Source: Podocnemis expansa (Eukaryota > Chordata > Testudines > Podocnemididae). From it: 64,000 nucleotides of DNA. The DNA is taken from NCBI GenBank assembly GCA_007922195.1, contig ML682231.1, positions 539,948-603,947 of the forward strand, written 5' to 3'. Of the stretch, positions 1 through 11,557 are shown piece by piece (position 1 is the stretch's first letter; the number at the start of each line of letters is the position of its first letter). The notes below the pieces were generated by a model. The model saw only the letters and a program-made list of their open reading frames with translations, did no database searches and was not told where the DNA came from. The translations under genes were made by a program, and so were the position numbers.

Positions 1-747
1 AGGAAACACAAAGAATTTGGCTTGTTTAGCTAACCAAAAGAAGGTTGAGGGGAGATATGATTGCTCTCTATAAATATATCAGAGGGACAAGGGGGGAGAG
101 GAATTATTTAAACTCAGTACCAATGTGCACATGAGACCACACAGATATAAACTGGCCACCAGGAAGTTTAGACTTGAAATTAGACACAGGTTTCTAACCA
201 TCAGAGGAGGAAAGTTCTGGAATAGTCTTCCAAGGAGAGCAGTGGGGACAAAAAAAACCCTAACTAAAAACTGAGCTTGAAAAATTTATGGAGGAACGGT
301 ATGATGGGGCAGCCTAGTTTATTTTCATTCCATTCTGTAAGTTCACCCATCTTTGAAGCATCTGACGAAGTGGGATTTTCTCCCATGAAAGCTCATGTAA
401 AAAATAAATCTGCTAGTCTTAAAGTGCCACACGACTCCTTGTTTGTTTTTGCTGGAGTAGACTAACATGGCTATCCCTTTGGAAACTGACTGGCCTTGAC
501 TATGGGAGACAAATGAGCCAATGACCTGCAATGGGATGCTTGGTAGGACGGGTTCTGAGTTATTACAGAGAATTCTTTCTTGGGCATCTGGATGGTGATT
601 CTTTCTCAAATGCTCAGAGTTTATCTGAATGCCATATTTGAGGTTGGGAAAGAATCTTCCCCCAGGAAATACTGACACAGTCTTGGTGGGGGGGGGTGCT
701 TTTCTTTCTACATGGAGCAGGGGTCATTTGCTGGTGGATTCTCCCTA

Positions 748-781
<34 letters not shown>

Positions 782-918
782 ATGACCTGGAACTTTAATA
801 ACTTGGTTAGAGGTTTATTAAAAAAGTGCGTGGGTGAGATTTTGTGGCCTGCATTTTGAAGGAGGTTAGACTAGATAATCATATTGGTTCTTTCTGCCCC
901 TAGAGTCTATAAGTCTGT
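1..918 (+). mobile_element. CR1 LINE (L3-like) 3' end, split by a PLE fragment
   Basis: The sequence reads as the last part of an old CR1/L3-type LINE in the plus orientation: the end of ORF2 (a stretch equivalent to 'cttgtttagc...aaaagaaggttgagggg') followed by the characteristic 3' UTR and the tail 'ggttagactagataatcat' near 865-885. The element enters from outside the window, so its 5' limit is unknown. The 3' UTR is continuous in sense on both sides of 325-492, which is foreign (PLE terminal sequence). No coding potential remains. A poly-T run lies at about 751-776. Family assignment is from memory of the CR1 3' UTR consensus. Confidence 0.75.
325..492 (+). mobile_element. Penelope-like element terminal fragment nested in CR1
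   Basis: This stretch contains the motif series 'catctgacgaagtggg', 'cccatgaaagctcatg', 'tctgctagtctt', then 'tagactaacatggctatccc', which recurs at 21.2, 21.6, 32.5, 54.8 and 59.9 kb and at the 3' end of the PLE coding copy at 55-56 kb. It interrupts a CR1 3' UTR, so it inserted later. Exact borders are uncertain by about 10 bases. Confidence 0.7.
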
Positions 919-919
919 A

Positions 920-1102
920 CTCTCAAATTTGTCCACATCTTTTTGGAGTGGAAGGTGGTGGGGAACTGGACATGATACTCCAAATATAACCTCATCATTG
1001 CTGAATAGAGGGGAATAATCATTTCCCTTGAGCTGCTGGCAATACTCTTAGTAATGAAGTCCAATATGCAATTAAGGCAGCAAAGGGTACACTGTTGACT
1101 TG
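920..1102 (-). mobile_element. CR1 RT C-terminal fragment (antisense)
   Basis: On the minus strand the translation resembles the CR1 RT tail: 'IIPLYSAMMRLYLEYHVQF' corresponds to the block seen in the better CR1 copy around 29.0 kb ([18 protein letters not shown]). It is truncated at both ends and is joined directly to the 3' tail of the plus-strand CR1 before it. It contains frameshifts and is not functional. Confidence 0.65.
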
Positions 1103-2599
1103 ACAGATGAAAATAAATTGATTTAGCGGTGGCAGATAGAAGCTGACTACAAGAGACACCTTCAGGGAGCACACTGCAAAGCTCCCCTCCACTCCTTTTG
1201 TTCTCAAGAATATACATTTTAAGTTTAAAAATAAATTATTGTAATAAATTGTGGAGGGTTCATTACAGTTCACTTTTAATGTTAACTACATACTTTCATA
1301 ATTTAATACACATGACCAGTAAGCAAACAACAGGCTAGGTTCTTAAACAAAAGATGTGTAAGATGAATTGATTTATGGTTGCAAACCACACACTATTTTA
1401 TTTAAATGACTTTAAAAAGACTTCGGATAATAAGAGTGCTAGAATACAAGTTGTATTTCACTAGGAACATGACATGAATTCCAACAAAGAAAAGACAGAA
1501 AAAACATATCATATAAACATACTTATTTGATTTAGGTTCAGAAAGATACTGGGAATGTAAGAGTTAAAACAGGCACTTTAGACAGAAACATGATGTTTCC
1601 AGCAAGCAGTGGCTTTTTGTAAAATACATTTTTGAAAATTCATTGCAGGCTAGTTACAAGGTGAAATCTTATATTAGAAACAGTGCCAGAGAAAATCCAA
1701 TTACAGCACAGGGCAAAGAAGATCTTATGTTAATTCAGGTAGGAGGCTAGGCATGAGCAGTCATATCCAGCATATAATGCTCTGCTCTACCAGATAATTA
1801 ACCACATAGGGAGTTATGTGGCTTGAGGCAAAAGTGAAAAGGCATACTGGCCATAAAGGTCATTTATCAAGGTTAATCTACTTGAACTACTTTGAATTAC
1901 TCTTATTGTACACATTACTGAAAGAATTCTAGTGTGTTATACAATGACTATATAAACTATCTGTGTATCAAATTGATTTGCTGATTTTTATTTTTAACTG
2001 TGATGGAAAATACCACCTGAGTTACCACTTTCTAGTATTTCTACATAGAAAATGGTTATGGAGATGGAAGTTTTGGAGATTGACATTCAAAAACATTATA
2101 GGGGTGAGTGTCGAAATTTGTATAGCTGCTAACTATGCAGAAAGCCATCAAGGTATAAACCTTTCTTTCAACACACATTTAAGTGCAGAAACAGGTTCTG
2201 AATTGAAATCTCTGTGCTCTAACAACTTCTGTTGGAGAGGTCCTCTCTCCTGTATAATTTACCTTATCATTGCATGAACAAATTATGGTTCTTTCAAACT
2301 GTTGCAAAATCAAACACAATTTGTAAACCCCACAATCCCAATAATTTCAGTTCAAAGAGCTTAAAAGTCTTCACTAGCAAAGCTTTTAAGCTACTATTTC
2401 CATTTTTCCTTTAAACACCAGACAAACTAAAAATACAAGCTGTCATATCAATGCAATGTTTCAGTGTTTAACTTACAAATTTAAATGCTCCACCCAAAAT
2501 TTTTTAATAAAAGCTTCTCATTGCAATGTTGACAGCCAAATTACACATTTTATTTTGTACTGTTGTATTGATTTATAGCACCTGTTCATTACTGTCAAG
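1103..2599. other. Unique AT-rich intergenic or intronic DNA
   Basis: No recognisable repeat, exon or RNA gene was seen here. The short ORFs have no family resemblance and no splice context. Confidence 0.5.
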
Positions 2600-3960
2600 A
2601 GGAACACACCCCTTGTCTGACTTTGGTGGTCTAATTGCTCAGGGAAGGAGACATAGTAAGGTCCAATGGCCAGAGTCAACGCCATTACCTGGCGGTTGCA
2701 AGGCAGTATGATCCAGTGGCCAGAGTGAACACCACCATCCAGGGATTCAGAAGCAATATGGCCCAATGGCCAGAGCCAACTGCTGCCGTGGGGCAAGGGC
2801 TACTTTGCCTAGTGGTTAGAGTCAACAACACAGCTATAAACAAGCAGCGTATAGCTATGACTGGGATTAACATAGCTCTGCAACCTAGCTCAGGTATGGG
2901 TTTGCTGTCACTCAATAAGGAGCGGTGGGGGTTAGGGGAACATGCCACTGCCCACTCTACTGTGTCTCAGCCCAGGGTCCTATCCACAATGGGAGGGGTC
3001 ACGTCTTGGTCAGTGGGGATCTTATCGCAATGCATTGACTGGGGTCAAGCAGAATATACCTCTTATTGTGACTCCCTGGATTACATCCAATGGTTTCATT
3101 GTGGGGGAACATTCCACAATTCTCTGAGGCTCTCATGGTCCCCAGTCAGTACGACTCCCTGGATGTCTTCCGCTGGTTAGTTGGCTGTGGACGGCTGTCA
3201 CTGGTCCTTCAGCTCAGGGCTGTAGTGGCTCCCTGCTTGAAGCCTCTACTAAGCATCCTTCTTCCTTGAGATTCAGTCCTGAATGATCCCAGCTGCAATC
3301 TATTATAGTGAAGCAGCAAGATCTAAGTAGTGGGACTTCTTCTGTTGTTTGGTCTGGGACTTTTCTACAATTCCCAACTTGAATATTGTTTCTAATTCCT
3401 CCCAGATGATGACCCAGATCTTTCTTGGGAGTGGTCTGTGGCTGTCTCATATTGTCTGTTCTGGGGAACTAGCAATGTGGTGCCTCAAGACTATCTGATT
3501 CACCCTGGTTGTGCCAAGAGTATGTCAAAGAAGTCCTGCATTAGTCATTGCAACCATTCTGCTGGGTGTTGCCAACCCTCTTTCCTATCAACACCAGCCT
3601 CGGTTCCTGTGGCTCCCTGACTAAAGGTCCTAGCTCTGATTTTAGTGGGGATAGATTGATGAACAAAGCTTCCCTAGCCTTCCAAACTTCCAACAAGCTT
3701 ATGTGGTGCATCTGAACCTCCTGGGCAGCCTGTCTCTGTTTGGCTTTCTGGTTCCCTCAGCTAGGGTCTGTACCAGCTCCCTGCTTGGAGCCTTTGCCAG
3801 TCATCTTCCTCCTCAGCAATCAACTCTGAATGAGCTGGGCTGTACTTTTATACTGAAACAGCAACTGGAACATGCCTAGCACAGTCTAAGGGGCAGGACT
3901 TCCTCTGCTCTTAATCTAGAATTACTTCCCTTGTCTTTGCTGTGGGATAGGAACATCCCT
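2600..3960 (-). mobile_element. Probable LTR or LTR-like repeat with duplicated promoter segments
   Basis: The region is more GC-rich than its flanks and contains two related segments of about 200 bp (3200-3385 and 3760-3920). They share 'gctccctgcttg-agcct', 'tctgaatgag/tcctgaatgatc' and 'gggactt/ggacttcctctgc'. On the minus strand each has a TATA-like site (tataaaag at 3845-3852; a weaker one near 3301). The distal part carries a tandem repeat (2662-2830). This layout fits an endogenous-retrovirus-type LTR read on the minus strand with duplicated promoter or enhancer units. I saw no gag, pol or env next to it. Borders and family are not established. Confidence 0.35.
2662..2830. repeat. Tandem repeat, about 50-bp period, about 3.3 copies
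   Basis: The unit start 'ccaatggccagagtcaac' recurs as 'ccagtggccagagtgaac', 'ccaatggccagagccaac' and 'ctagtggttagagtcaac' at roughly 50-base spacing. Units have diverged by substitutions. Confidence 0.6.
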
Positions 3961-4584
3961 TCATGATTACTGTTAATATTTACCCTATAAAATACATGTT
4001 AGAAAATATGCAGTATGTGTAATGTCACAGAGAATCATTTTCTGACTTCAGAATATTTATCTACCATCTAGGTAGTGGGCAGAGGTGCCACTGGCATCGG
4101 GCTTACGGGGCTGGAGCCCTGAGTCACGGAGTGCCAAGCCCCAGGTCTTTCCCTGGGCCAGCAGCACTTCTGGTAGTGGGACTACTTGTGAGTGTTAGGA
4201 CTCTTGTACAGTAGAAAAGTTATACCAGGGTAAACATATAAAATAGAGAATGTTGGGGTTTCAGTGATATAGTTATACTGGTATAAACTTAATGTAGGTG
4301 CAGTATGTAGATGCCATAAATTGATGTAGCTTATTTCATTTCATGGACTAGAATAAGTCATTCCAATTTAAACACTTTTAAACTGGTATAATTTCATTCA
4401 CACTGTGGAAGAGAGTTTTGCTGCTTTAACTACACCATTATACTATACCTGTCCTTAGATGTAGAGATTACTCATCCTGTGTCATAACTGCAGTTTTTCA
4501 AGATGTGGGAGCTTCACTTCATTTGGCTGTGTGCGCCTCACACCTCTGAGTAGATTTTCATTAGCAGTGCCTATTTGGTCCATT

Positions 4585-5090
4585 CATATAGAATGATAGA
4601 ATATTAGGGCTAGAAGGGACCTCATGAGGTCATCAAGTCCAACACTCTCCTACAAGCAGGACCGCTCCCACTAAATCATCCCAGATAGGATTTTGCTTAA
4701 CCAGGCCTTAAAAGTATCCAAGATGGAGATTCCACCACCTCTCTAGGCAACCCATTCCAGTGCTTCACCACCCTCCTAGTGAGAAACTGGAAGGGATCAT
4801 GACAGGTCATTGAGCCTAGTTCCTTCAGCCTCTCCTTGTAAGCCATGTGCCCTAGTCCCCTAATAATTTTTGTTGCCCTCTACTGGACTCTTTCCAATTT
4901 GCCCACATCCTTTCTACAATGGGGAGCCAAAAAATTGGTTAATATTTCAGAAGCATCCTCACCAGTGCCAAATAGAGGTGAATATTCATATCCCTTGACC
5001 TGCTGGCAATGCTCTTATCAGTGCAGCCCAGTGATATGCCACTGGCCTTTTTGGCAACAAGGGCACACTGTTGACTCATATCCATATATC
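4585..5090 (-). mobile_element. CR1 3' end, antisense, internally deleted
   Basis: It starts at the reversed CR1 tail ('atagaatgatagaat...agaagggacctcatgaggtcat') and continues through the C-terminal RT region to 'acactgttgactcatatcc'. Around 4790-4800 the sequence jumps from 'gagaaactgg' to 'gagcctagttccttcag', skipping the roughly 150 bp expected from other copies (compare 9750-9945). No open frame survives. Confidence 0.85.
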
Positions 5091-5129
5091 CTAGTCATCC
5101 TTGTGCCTCACAACAAGGCTACATAGGGT

Positions 5130-6411
5130 TGTGAAGGCAAACCAACCTCAGTTCCTTCTTCACTGCTAAATCTCAAAAGGAAACTCCAAAACAGGGGAAG
5201 GAGAGAAGGTAGTGTAGCACAGACAGTGAATAACCTCTTTGTCTTCTTTGAATAGTGTCCATGCGGGTGTTCCACTCCAGGTGATTCCTTAGCAGTACCT
5301 CCAAAAGTGGGAGGGAGATTCATAATCAAGTACATAACTGAAAGAACTGTCACAGAGGCATCAATTAAGGACATAGCATCTAGAAAAGACATACAGCAAG
5401 AACCAACTAGTGGCTCTGCAGATCTCAGATACTGGGGCATTTTTAAGTAATGTAGTTCTTTGGTGTAGACCTGCTCTAGGGAGTGGGCAGGGAAATCAAC
5501 ACATTTCTGTAATCTGTGCTTGTTTAGGGAATCAACTGTTCTGACCCACCCCTGGAGATGCTGAAGGGATAATCTTGCCTGATGTGTCACAAAAGTGCAA
5601 GCCACTACATGATCCAGAAGCTGAAGACATTTTCTGACTGAAGTTGGGAGCTCATAAGAAGAGTCTTGACAATGTTTGACAATGCTAAGAATCTGTCCAC
5701 AGGAAGAAACACCTTGGCTGCCAGGAATCCAGGAATGCCCCTACTCTGCTCAGGAGTCAGAGAACAGTGAACTGTATGTATATTCTGTACAGGAGTCAGT
5801 GTGGATTTTTCCACATTCCAACTTAAGACCCAAGTCAGGAATAAAATTAGTGGCCTCCATCAGGTAGGCAGCATCTTCTCATTTGATTGACCCTTGAATA
5901 ACCAGCTGCTAAGGTACAGAAATACTACAGTCCACTGTTCCCTCTAAGCTCTGTGCATGTGTGCGTGCACACAGGTCATGAAACCCACGCATAAAACAAT
6001 ATAAAGTGTGCACAAAAAATTCAATAGTGCTAATATTAGTGCGCACACAAAAAATTTGCACACACAAAAATGTTTTGCACTCACAGCCTACGAATACTTA
6101 GAGGGAACACTGCTACAATCATATGTCAAAACAGGTAGGCAGCCATTACCACTTGGAGCTGAGGAGAGGGTAAAGAGGAACGCTCTACTTAAAGTGAGAT
6201 ATGTGAATTGCTATGTGGAGATATGTCTCAGAGGTTGAGGGCTGAAAATCAATCCCCTAAATCTAGTGAAGAAATAACTCAGAGACACCATGCTGAACTT
6301 TTGAAACCTCATGAATATTTTGGAATCTCAGACCTAAGATCAGTCTAAACTCTATTTTTCTATGGTACAAGGAATTATCTCAAGTAGAAACCTTTTCCTT
6401 TGTTTTGTGTG
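5130..6411 (-). mobile_element. Old DIRS retrotransposon remnant: RT and YR C-terminus
   Basis: Read on the minus strand, this is a broken DIRS pol. From 6400 down: FLVP, then KN, then DLR, SSLDLGD and FSALNL match the RT fingers and palm. After the MITE at 5933-6112 come 'FLYLSSWL', where the usual YLDD catalytic pair is replaced by SS, and 'NVEKSTLTPVQNI' and 'AKVFLPVDRFLALSNIVKT' of the thumb region. Near 5470 the frame jumps to the end of a tyrosine recombinase (EICRATSW, then FSRCYVL with the catalytic-type Tyr), so the RNase H and most of the YR are deleted. Several stops and frameshifts are present. The family differs from the DIRS copy at 39-45 kb. Assignment is by family knowledge of DIRS RT motifs. 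Confidence 0.72.
5933..6112 (+). mobile_element. 180-bp hAT-like MITE
   Basis: The ends are inverted repeats ('cactgttccctctaag' against the complement of 'cttagagggaacactg'). They are flanked by near-identical 8-bp direct repeats, ctacagtc (5925-5932) and ctacaatc (6113-6120). An 8-bp target duplication is typical of hAT transposition. It interrupts the RT of the older DIRS remnant. The interior is rich in 'gtgtgcacac'-like alternating sequence. A second copy in the opposite orientation lies at 35968-36109. Confidence 0.82.
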
Positions 6412-6866
6412 CAATGTTCCCTCTAAGCCATGTGGCCGCAGAGCCCCTACCGCTGCCCAGCGCCAGGAACACTGCCAGCCATGCACACCTGGAAGCTGCA
6501 ATCCCTGCCCGGCTGGAAGACAGAGTCTTCCAGCCAGCTGAGAGCTGCTCTGAGCTGAGAGTTTTTAAAACCCGGTCAGAGTAAGCTCTCAATGAGCATG
6601 CATAAAGACTCTGTGCATGCTCAATAAGAGCTTCCTCTGGCCAGAAGAGTAGCTGGGGGCCAGGGCAGGGGCAGCTGGATGTGAAAGGGGGTGGAGGATT
6701 GGAGGAAAGATGGGGCAGGGACAGCTGGGGGGGACATGGGGGGCATGATCATGCTGGCTGGGGAGGGTGGGCGGGAGAGTGGAGGGGCAGGATCAGGCTG
6801 GTGGGGGGAGGCGCAGTGAGCAACATAAGTTGCTCAGCTGCTTTAGGGCCTTAGATGGAAGCAAAG
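6412..6866 (+). mobile_element. GC-rich hAT-like non-autonomous element
   Basis: It begins with 'caatgttccctctaagcc' and ends with the degraded counterpart 'ttagatggaagcaaag'. Its interior ('ccggctggaagacagagtcttccagcc' type hairpin near 6510-6540, 'gagcatgcataaagactctg', G-rich tail) matches, in reverse, the host element at 38667-45379. I could not see a clear 8-bp target duplication, so the right border is approximate. No ORF worth naming. Confidence 0.6.
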
Positions 6867-6989
6867 GAACTCATAGTTCTTGGGGGGAACATAATCAGTT
6901 CCCTTACATACATGTAGTACTGTGGCCATGTAGTCCTGCCAAATGGAAATGTTCCAGGAGAGCATTGCTGAAAGGTACAACCACCATTC
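6867..6989 (-). mobile_element. Possible DIRS gag/pol spacer remnant
   Basis: This short stretch lies between a hAT-like element and the CR1 insertion and is in the right place to be part of the older DIRS copy (pol to the left, gag-like sequence to the right at 8991-9556). It is too short for an independent call. Confidence 0.3.
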
Positions 6990-8990
6990 CGATGAGCAGA
7001 AAGAAGAGCAAAGGTGGAAGGAGCCCAGTATGGCTTAACAGAGAACTCTGCACTGAGCTAAAGCATAAAAAAGAAGCTTATAGGAAGTGGAAGCTTGGAC
7101 AGATGACTAAAGGAGGCAAATAAAGATATTGCTCGAGCCTGCAGGGATAAAATCAGAGAAGCCAAAGGACAATCGGAGTTGCAGCTAGCAAGTGATGTGA
7201 AGGATAACGGGAAGGGGTTCTACAAGTATGTCAATAACAAGAGGATCAGGGACGGTGTAGGTCCTTTACCAAATGGGGCAGGTATCCTCATGATGGAGGA
7301 TGAGGAAAAAGCTGAAGTGCTCAATGTTGTCTTTACTTCAGTTTTCACAGGCAGGGCCAGCTCCCAGCCCACTGTACTGAGGATGGCAGATTGGAGAGAA
7401 GAAGAGAGGCCGTTGGTGATCAAAGGCCAAATTAGGGACTACCTAAAGAAGCTTGATGTGCACAAATCCATGGGGCCAGACAACTACATCCAAAGGTGTT
7501 GAGGGAGTTGACTGATGAGGTAGCAGTACCACTGGCCATTATCTTTGAAAACTCAGAGAAAAAGGGAGGTGCTGGAGGACTGGAAAAAAGCAAATATAGT
7601 GCCTATATTCAAGAAAGGCAAAAAGGAGGATCCAGGGAATTACAGACCTGTCAGCCTCATCTCAATACCTGGAAAAATCATGGAACAGCTTCTCAAAGAA
7701 TCCATCCTGAAACACTTGGAGGAAAACAAAGTGATCAGGAACAGTCAGCATGGATTCACCAAGGGTAAATCATGCCTGACCAACCTCATTGCCTTCTATG
7801 ATGAGATGACTGGATTTGTGGATGTGGGAAGAGCCATTGATGTGATATACCTTGCTTTAGCAAGGCTTTTGATACTGTTTCCCACAGCATTCTTGCCAGC
7901 AAGTTACGGAAGTATGGGTTGGATATGTGGACTGTAAGGTGGATAGAGAACTGGCTAGATCAACAGTTTCAGACTGTAGAAATCAATGGCTCCATGTCTA
8001 GTTAGCAACCAGTAATGAGCCGTGTGCCCTAGGGGTCGGTCCTGGGACCAGTTCTGTTCAATATTTTCATTAACAATCTGGATGATCGGATAGACTGTAC
8101 ACTCAGTAACTTTGCGGATAACACCAAGCTGGGGGGAACGGTAGACAAGCTGGAGGGCAGGGACAGGATTCAGGGAGACCTAGACAAGTTGGAGCAGTGG
8201 GCCAATAGAAATCTCATGAGGTTCAACAAGGACAAGTGCAAAGTCCTGCACTTGAGAGGGAAAAACCCCATGCACTACTACAAGCTGGGGAGCAATCTGC
8301 TAAGTAGCAGCGCTGCAGAAAAGGACCTGGGGGTCATGGTAGATGGGAAGCTGGATATGAGTCAGCAGTGTGCTCTTGCTGCCAAAAAGGACAACAACAT
8401 ACTGGGCTGCATCAGTAGAAGTGTTGCCAGCAGGTCGAGGGATGTGATCGTTCTCTTCTATTTGGCGTGGTAAGGCCGCATCAGGAATACTGTGTCCAGT
8501 TTTGGGCTCCCCTCTACAAAAAGGATGTGAAGAATTTGGAAAGAGTCCAGCGGAGGACAACAAAAATGGTCAAGGGGCTGGAGCACAAGACCTATGAAGA
8601 GAGACTGAAAGAACTAGGCTTATTTAGCCTGCAGAAGAGAAGACTGAGGGGGGATTTGATAGCAACCTACAGTGACTTGAAGGGATGCTCCAAGGAGGAT
8701 GGAGCTTGGCTGTTCTCAGTAGTAACAGAGGACAGAACAAGGAGCAATGGTTTCAAGTTGCAGCTGGGGAGGTCAAGGTTGGATATTAGTAAAAACTTAC
8801 TTACTAGGAGAGTGGTGAAACATTGGAATGGGCTACCTAGGGAAGTGGTGGAATCTCGGTCTGTGGAGATATTTAAGGTTCGGTTAGACAAAACCCTGAC
8901 TGGCATGATTTAGTGAGTGATCCTTCTTTTTTGGCAGGGGGTTGGACTAGATGATTTCATGAGGTCCCTTCCAACCCTATGATTCTATGA
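6990..8990 (+). mobile_element. 5'-truncated CR1 LINE, ORF2 RT pseudogene
   Basis: A CR1 ORF2 fragment begins in the linker between endonuclease and RT (KSKGGRSPVWLNREL) and runs to the 3' tail 'aaccctatgattctatga'. RT blocks visible are PDNYIQR-type, '[19 protein letters not shown]', '[21 protein letters not shown]', the palm block (FADN at 8111-8122, so the second catalytic Asp of FADD is Asn), and '[19 protein letters not shown]'. Frameshifts separate frames at about 7500, 7850, 7940-8190 and 8470. CR1 RT primes on nicked target DNA (TPRT); this copy cannot encode an active enzyme. It split the older DIRS copy. Confidence 0.92.
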
Positions 8991-9556
8991 ACTGTACAGA
9001 GTTGTAGCGTGAAGAATATCTGGCAATTCACACAGGGATTTTTTGAGAACAACAGCTATCTGTGCAGAGCACCAGTCATCTGATAAGTTCTTGTTGGAAC
9101 TGCTGAAAATTATCAGGCATAGAAAGAGAAGGAGGCAGCATCACCTTATCAGGGATTTATGAGGAGATGGTAGTCTGAGAGGTTGCTTTTTTGTTTGCCC
9201 TAGCTTCCTGTATCCTCCTATTGAGCGTGCACCAAGAAGTGTGTCTCTTTATCATCCCCATGGAAGAAGTCTGCGGTTCATGAGAATTCATGGCAATAAG
9301 GTGCCATAGATACCAACGTGGTCACTGAAATCTATGCAGGGAAGAAGGTGTTCTCACCAAGGATTCTGTGCTGCTGAGAAACAATTTCTGTCTCTTTGGG
9401 AAAATGAATTATTGTATCAATATGTTGAGGAACCTTCGATAGATATTAAGGAGATCAAAGGGAAATCTCCCCCATCATTCTCTTTTCCCTCTAAGAGGGA
9501 AGATCCAGCTGAACAGTGTGATGAATCAGGTAGTATTGGAGTGGTGTAAAGAATGG
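8991..9556 (-). mobile_element. Possible DIRS gag remnant
   Basis: This segment is bracketed by two CR1 insertions. On the minus strand a short block 'PDNFQQFQQELIR' (about 9085-9125) resembles the P-D-F-x-x-F-Q-E-L-x-R motif of DIRS-type Gag, and position and strand fit the DIRS pol at 5.1-6.4 kb. The rest is too degraded to be sure. An alternative is unrelated unique sequence. Confidence 0.38.
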
Positions 9557-11450
9557 AATCATAGAATCCTAGGGTTGGAAGGGACCTCACAAGGTCATCT
9601 AGTCCAACCCCCTGCCAGAGGCAGGACCACTCCCACTAAACCATCCCAGTCAGGGTTTTGTCCAGCCGGGCCTTAAACACCTCCAAATGATGGAGACTCC
9701 ACCACCTCCCTTGGCAGCTCATTCCAATGCTTCACCACTCGCCTAGTAAAAAAGTTCTCTCTAATATCCAGCCTCGACCTCCCTAACTGCAACTTGAGAC
9801 CATTGCTCCTTGTTCTGTCCTCTGTTACCACCGAGAACAGTCGAGCTCCATCTTCCTTAGAGCATCCCTTCAAGTAGTTGAAGGTTGCTATCAAATCCCC
9901 CCTCAATCTTCTCTTCTGCAGACTAAATAAGCCTAATGCTTTCAGTCTAACCTCATAGGGCTTGTGCTCCAACCCTTTAATCATTTTGGTTGCCCTCCTC
10001 TGAACTCTCTCTAGCATGTCCCTGTCCTTTTTGTAGTGGGGAGCCCAAAACTGAACACAGTATTCTAGATGTGGCCTCACCAGTGCAGAATAGAGGGGAA
10101 GGATCACATCCCTTGATCTGCTGGTAATACTTCTTTTGATGCAGCCCAGTATGCCATTGGCCTTTTTGGCAGCAAGAGCACACTGCTGACTCATATCCAG
10201 CTTCCCATCCACCATGACCCCCAGGTCTTTTTCTACACTGCTGCTACTTACCTGAATGTTTCCCAGTCTGTAGCAGTTCATGGGGTTTTTCCGTCCCACA
10301 TGCAGGATTTTACACTTGCCCTTACTGAACTTCATAAGATTTTTATTGGCCCATTGTTCCAATTTATCTAGGTCTCCCTGAATCTTGTCCTTGCCCTCCA
10401 ACGTGTCTACTGTTCCCCCCAGCTTGGTGTCACCACAAACTTACTGAGAGTGCAGTCTATTCCATTATCCAGATCATTGATGAAAATGTTGAACAGAACT
10501 GGCCCCAGGACCAACCCCTGGGGCACACCACTCATGACTGGTTGCCAGCTAGACATGGAACCATTGATTCCTACACACTGAAACTGTTGATCTAGCCAGT
10601 TTTCTATCCACCTTACAGTCCACCTATCCAACCCATACTTCCTTAATTTGCCAATGAGAATGCTGTGGGAAACCGTATCAAAAGCCTTGTTAAAATCAAG
10701 GTATATCACATCAACAGTTCTTCCTGCATCCAGAAAACCAGTCATCTGCTCATAGAAGGAAATGAGATTGGTCAGACATGATTTATCCTTGGTAAATCCA
10801 TGCTGACTGTTCCTGATCACTTTATTTTCTTCTAAGTGTTTGATGATGGATTCTTTAAGAATCTGCTCCATAATTTTGCCAGGGATTGAGGTGAGGCTGA
10901 CTGGTCTATAATTCCCCAGATCCTCCATTTTCCCTTTCTTGAAAATAGGCACTACATTTGCTTTTTTCCAATCCTCTGGCACCTCCCCCATTCTCCACGA
11001 GTTTTGAAAGATAACAGCCAGCGGTGCTGCTATCTCATCGGCCAATTCCCTTAGCACTCTTGGATGCAGTTCGTCCGGCCCCATGGACTTGTGCACATCC
11101 AGCTTCTTTAAGCAGTCCCTAACCTGACCTTCCGTCACCAAGGGCCTCTCTTCTTCTCTCCAATCTGCCATACCCATGGTAGTGGGCTGGGAGCTGACCC
11201 TGCCTGTGAAAACTGAAGCAAAAAAAAAAAAAAAAAAAGCATTGAGCACTTCAGCATTTTCTTCATCCTCTGTCACGAGGATGCCTGCCCCATTCAGCAA
11301 GGGACCTACACCATCCCTGATCCTCTTCTTGTTATTAACATACTTGTAGAACCCCTTCTTGTTATCCTTTATATCCCTCGCTAGCCGCAGCTCCATTTGT
11401 CCTTTGGCCTTTCTGATTTTATCCCTGCAGTCCCTAGCAATATCTTTATG
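9557..11450 (-). mobile_element. 5'-truncated CR1 LINE, ORF2 RT pseudogene (antisense)
   Basis: The 3' tail lies at 9557 and the minus-strand reading runs to about 11450. Two long frames cover most of the RT: 11396-10407 (linker, fingers and palm, including '[19 protein letters not shown]', '[15 protein letters not shown]', '[13 protein letters not shown]' and '[19 protein letters not shown]') and 10401-9673 (thumb and C-terminus). The frame break falls at the catalytic block: where FADD is expected (about 10425-10442) the sequence reads FVVT because of a small deletion. A poly-A run at 11220-11238 expands a Phe-rich stretch. The 5' end is truncated, as usual for CR1. Confidence 0.93.
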
Positions 11451-11557
11451 GAGACTGAATGGTTCTCATTAATGGATTATTCGCCATGTCAGCATGCAGC
11501 GGAGACTTTGGTTTAGTAGTTACTTATATGTGCTTTGGGTACCTAATGTCTTGTGGT

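Noticed and set aside
2635..3180. 181-codon plus-strand ORF across the tandem-repeat region
   Set aside because: It is open mainly because of the repeat composition; the peptide repeats the tandem units and resembles no family.
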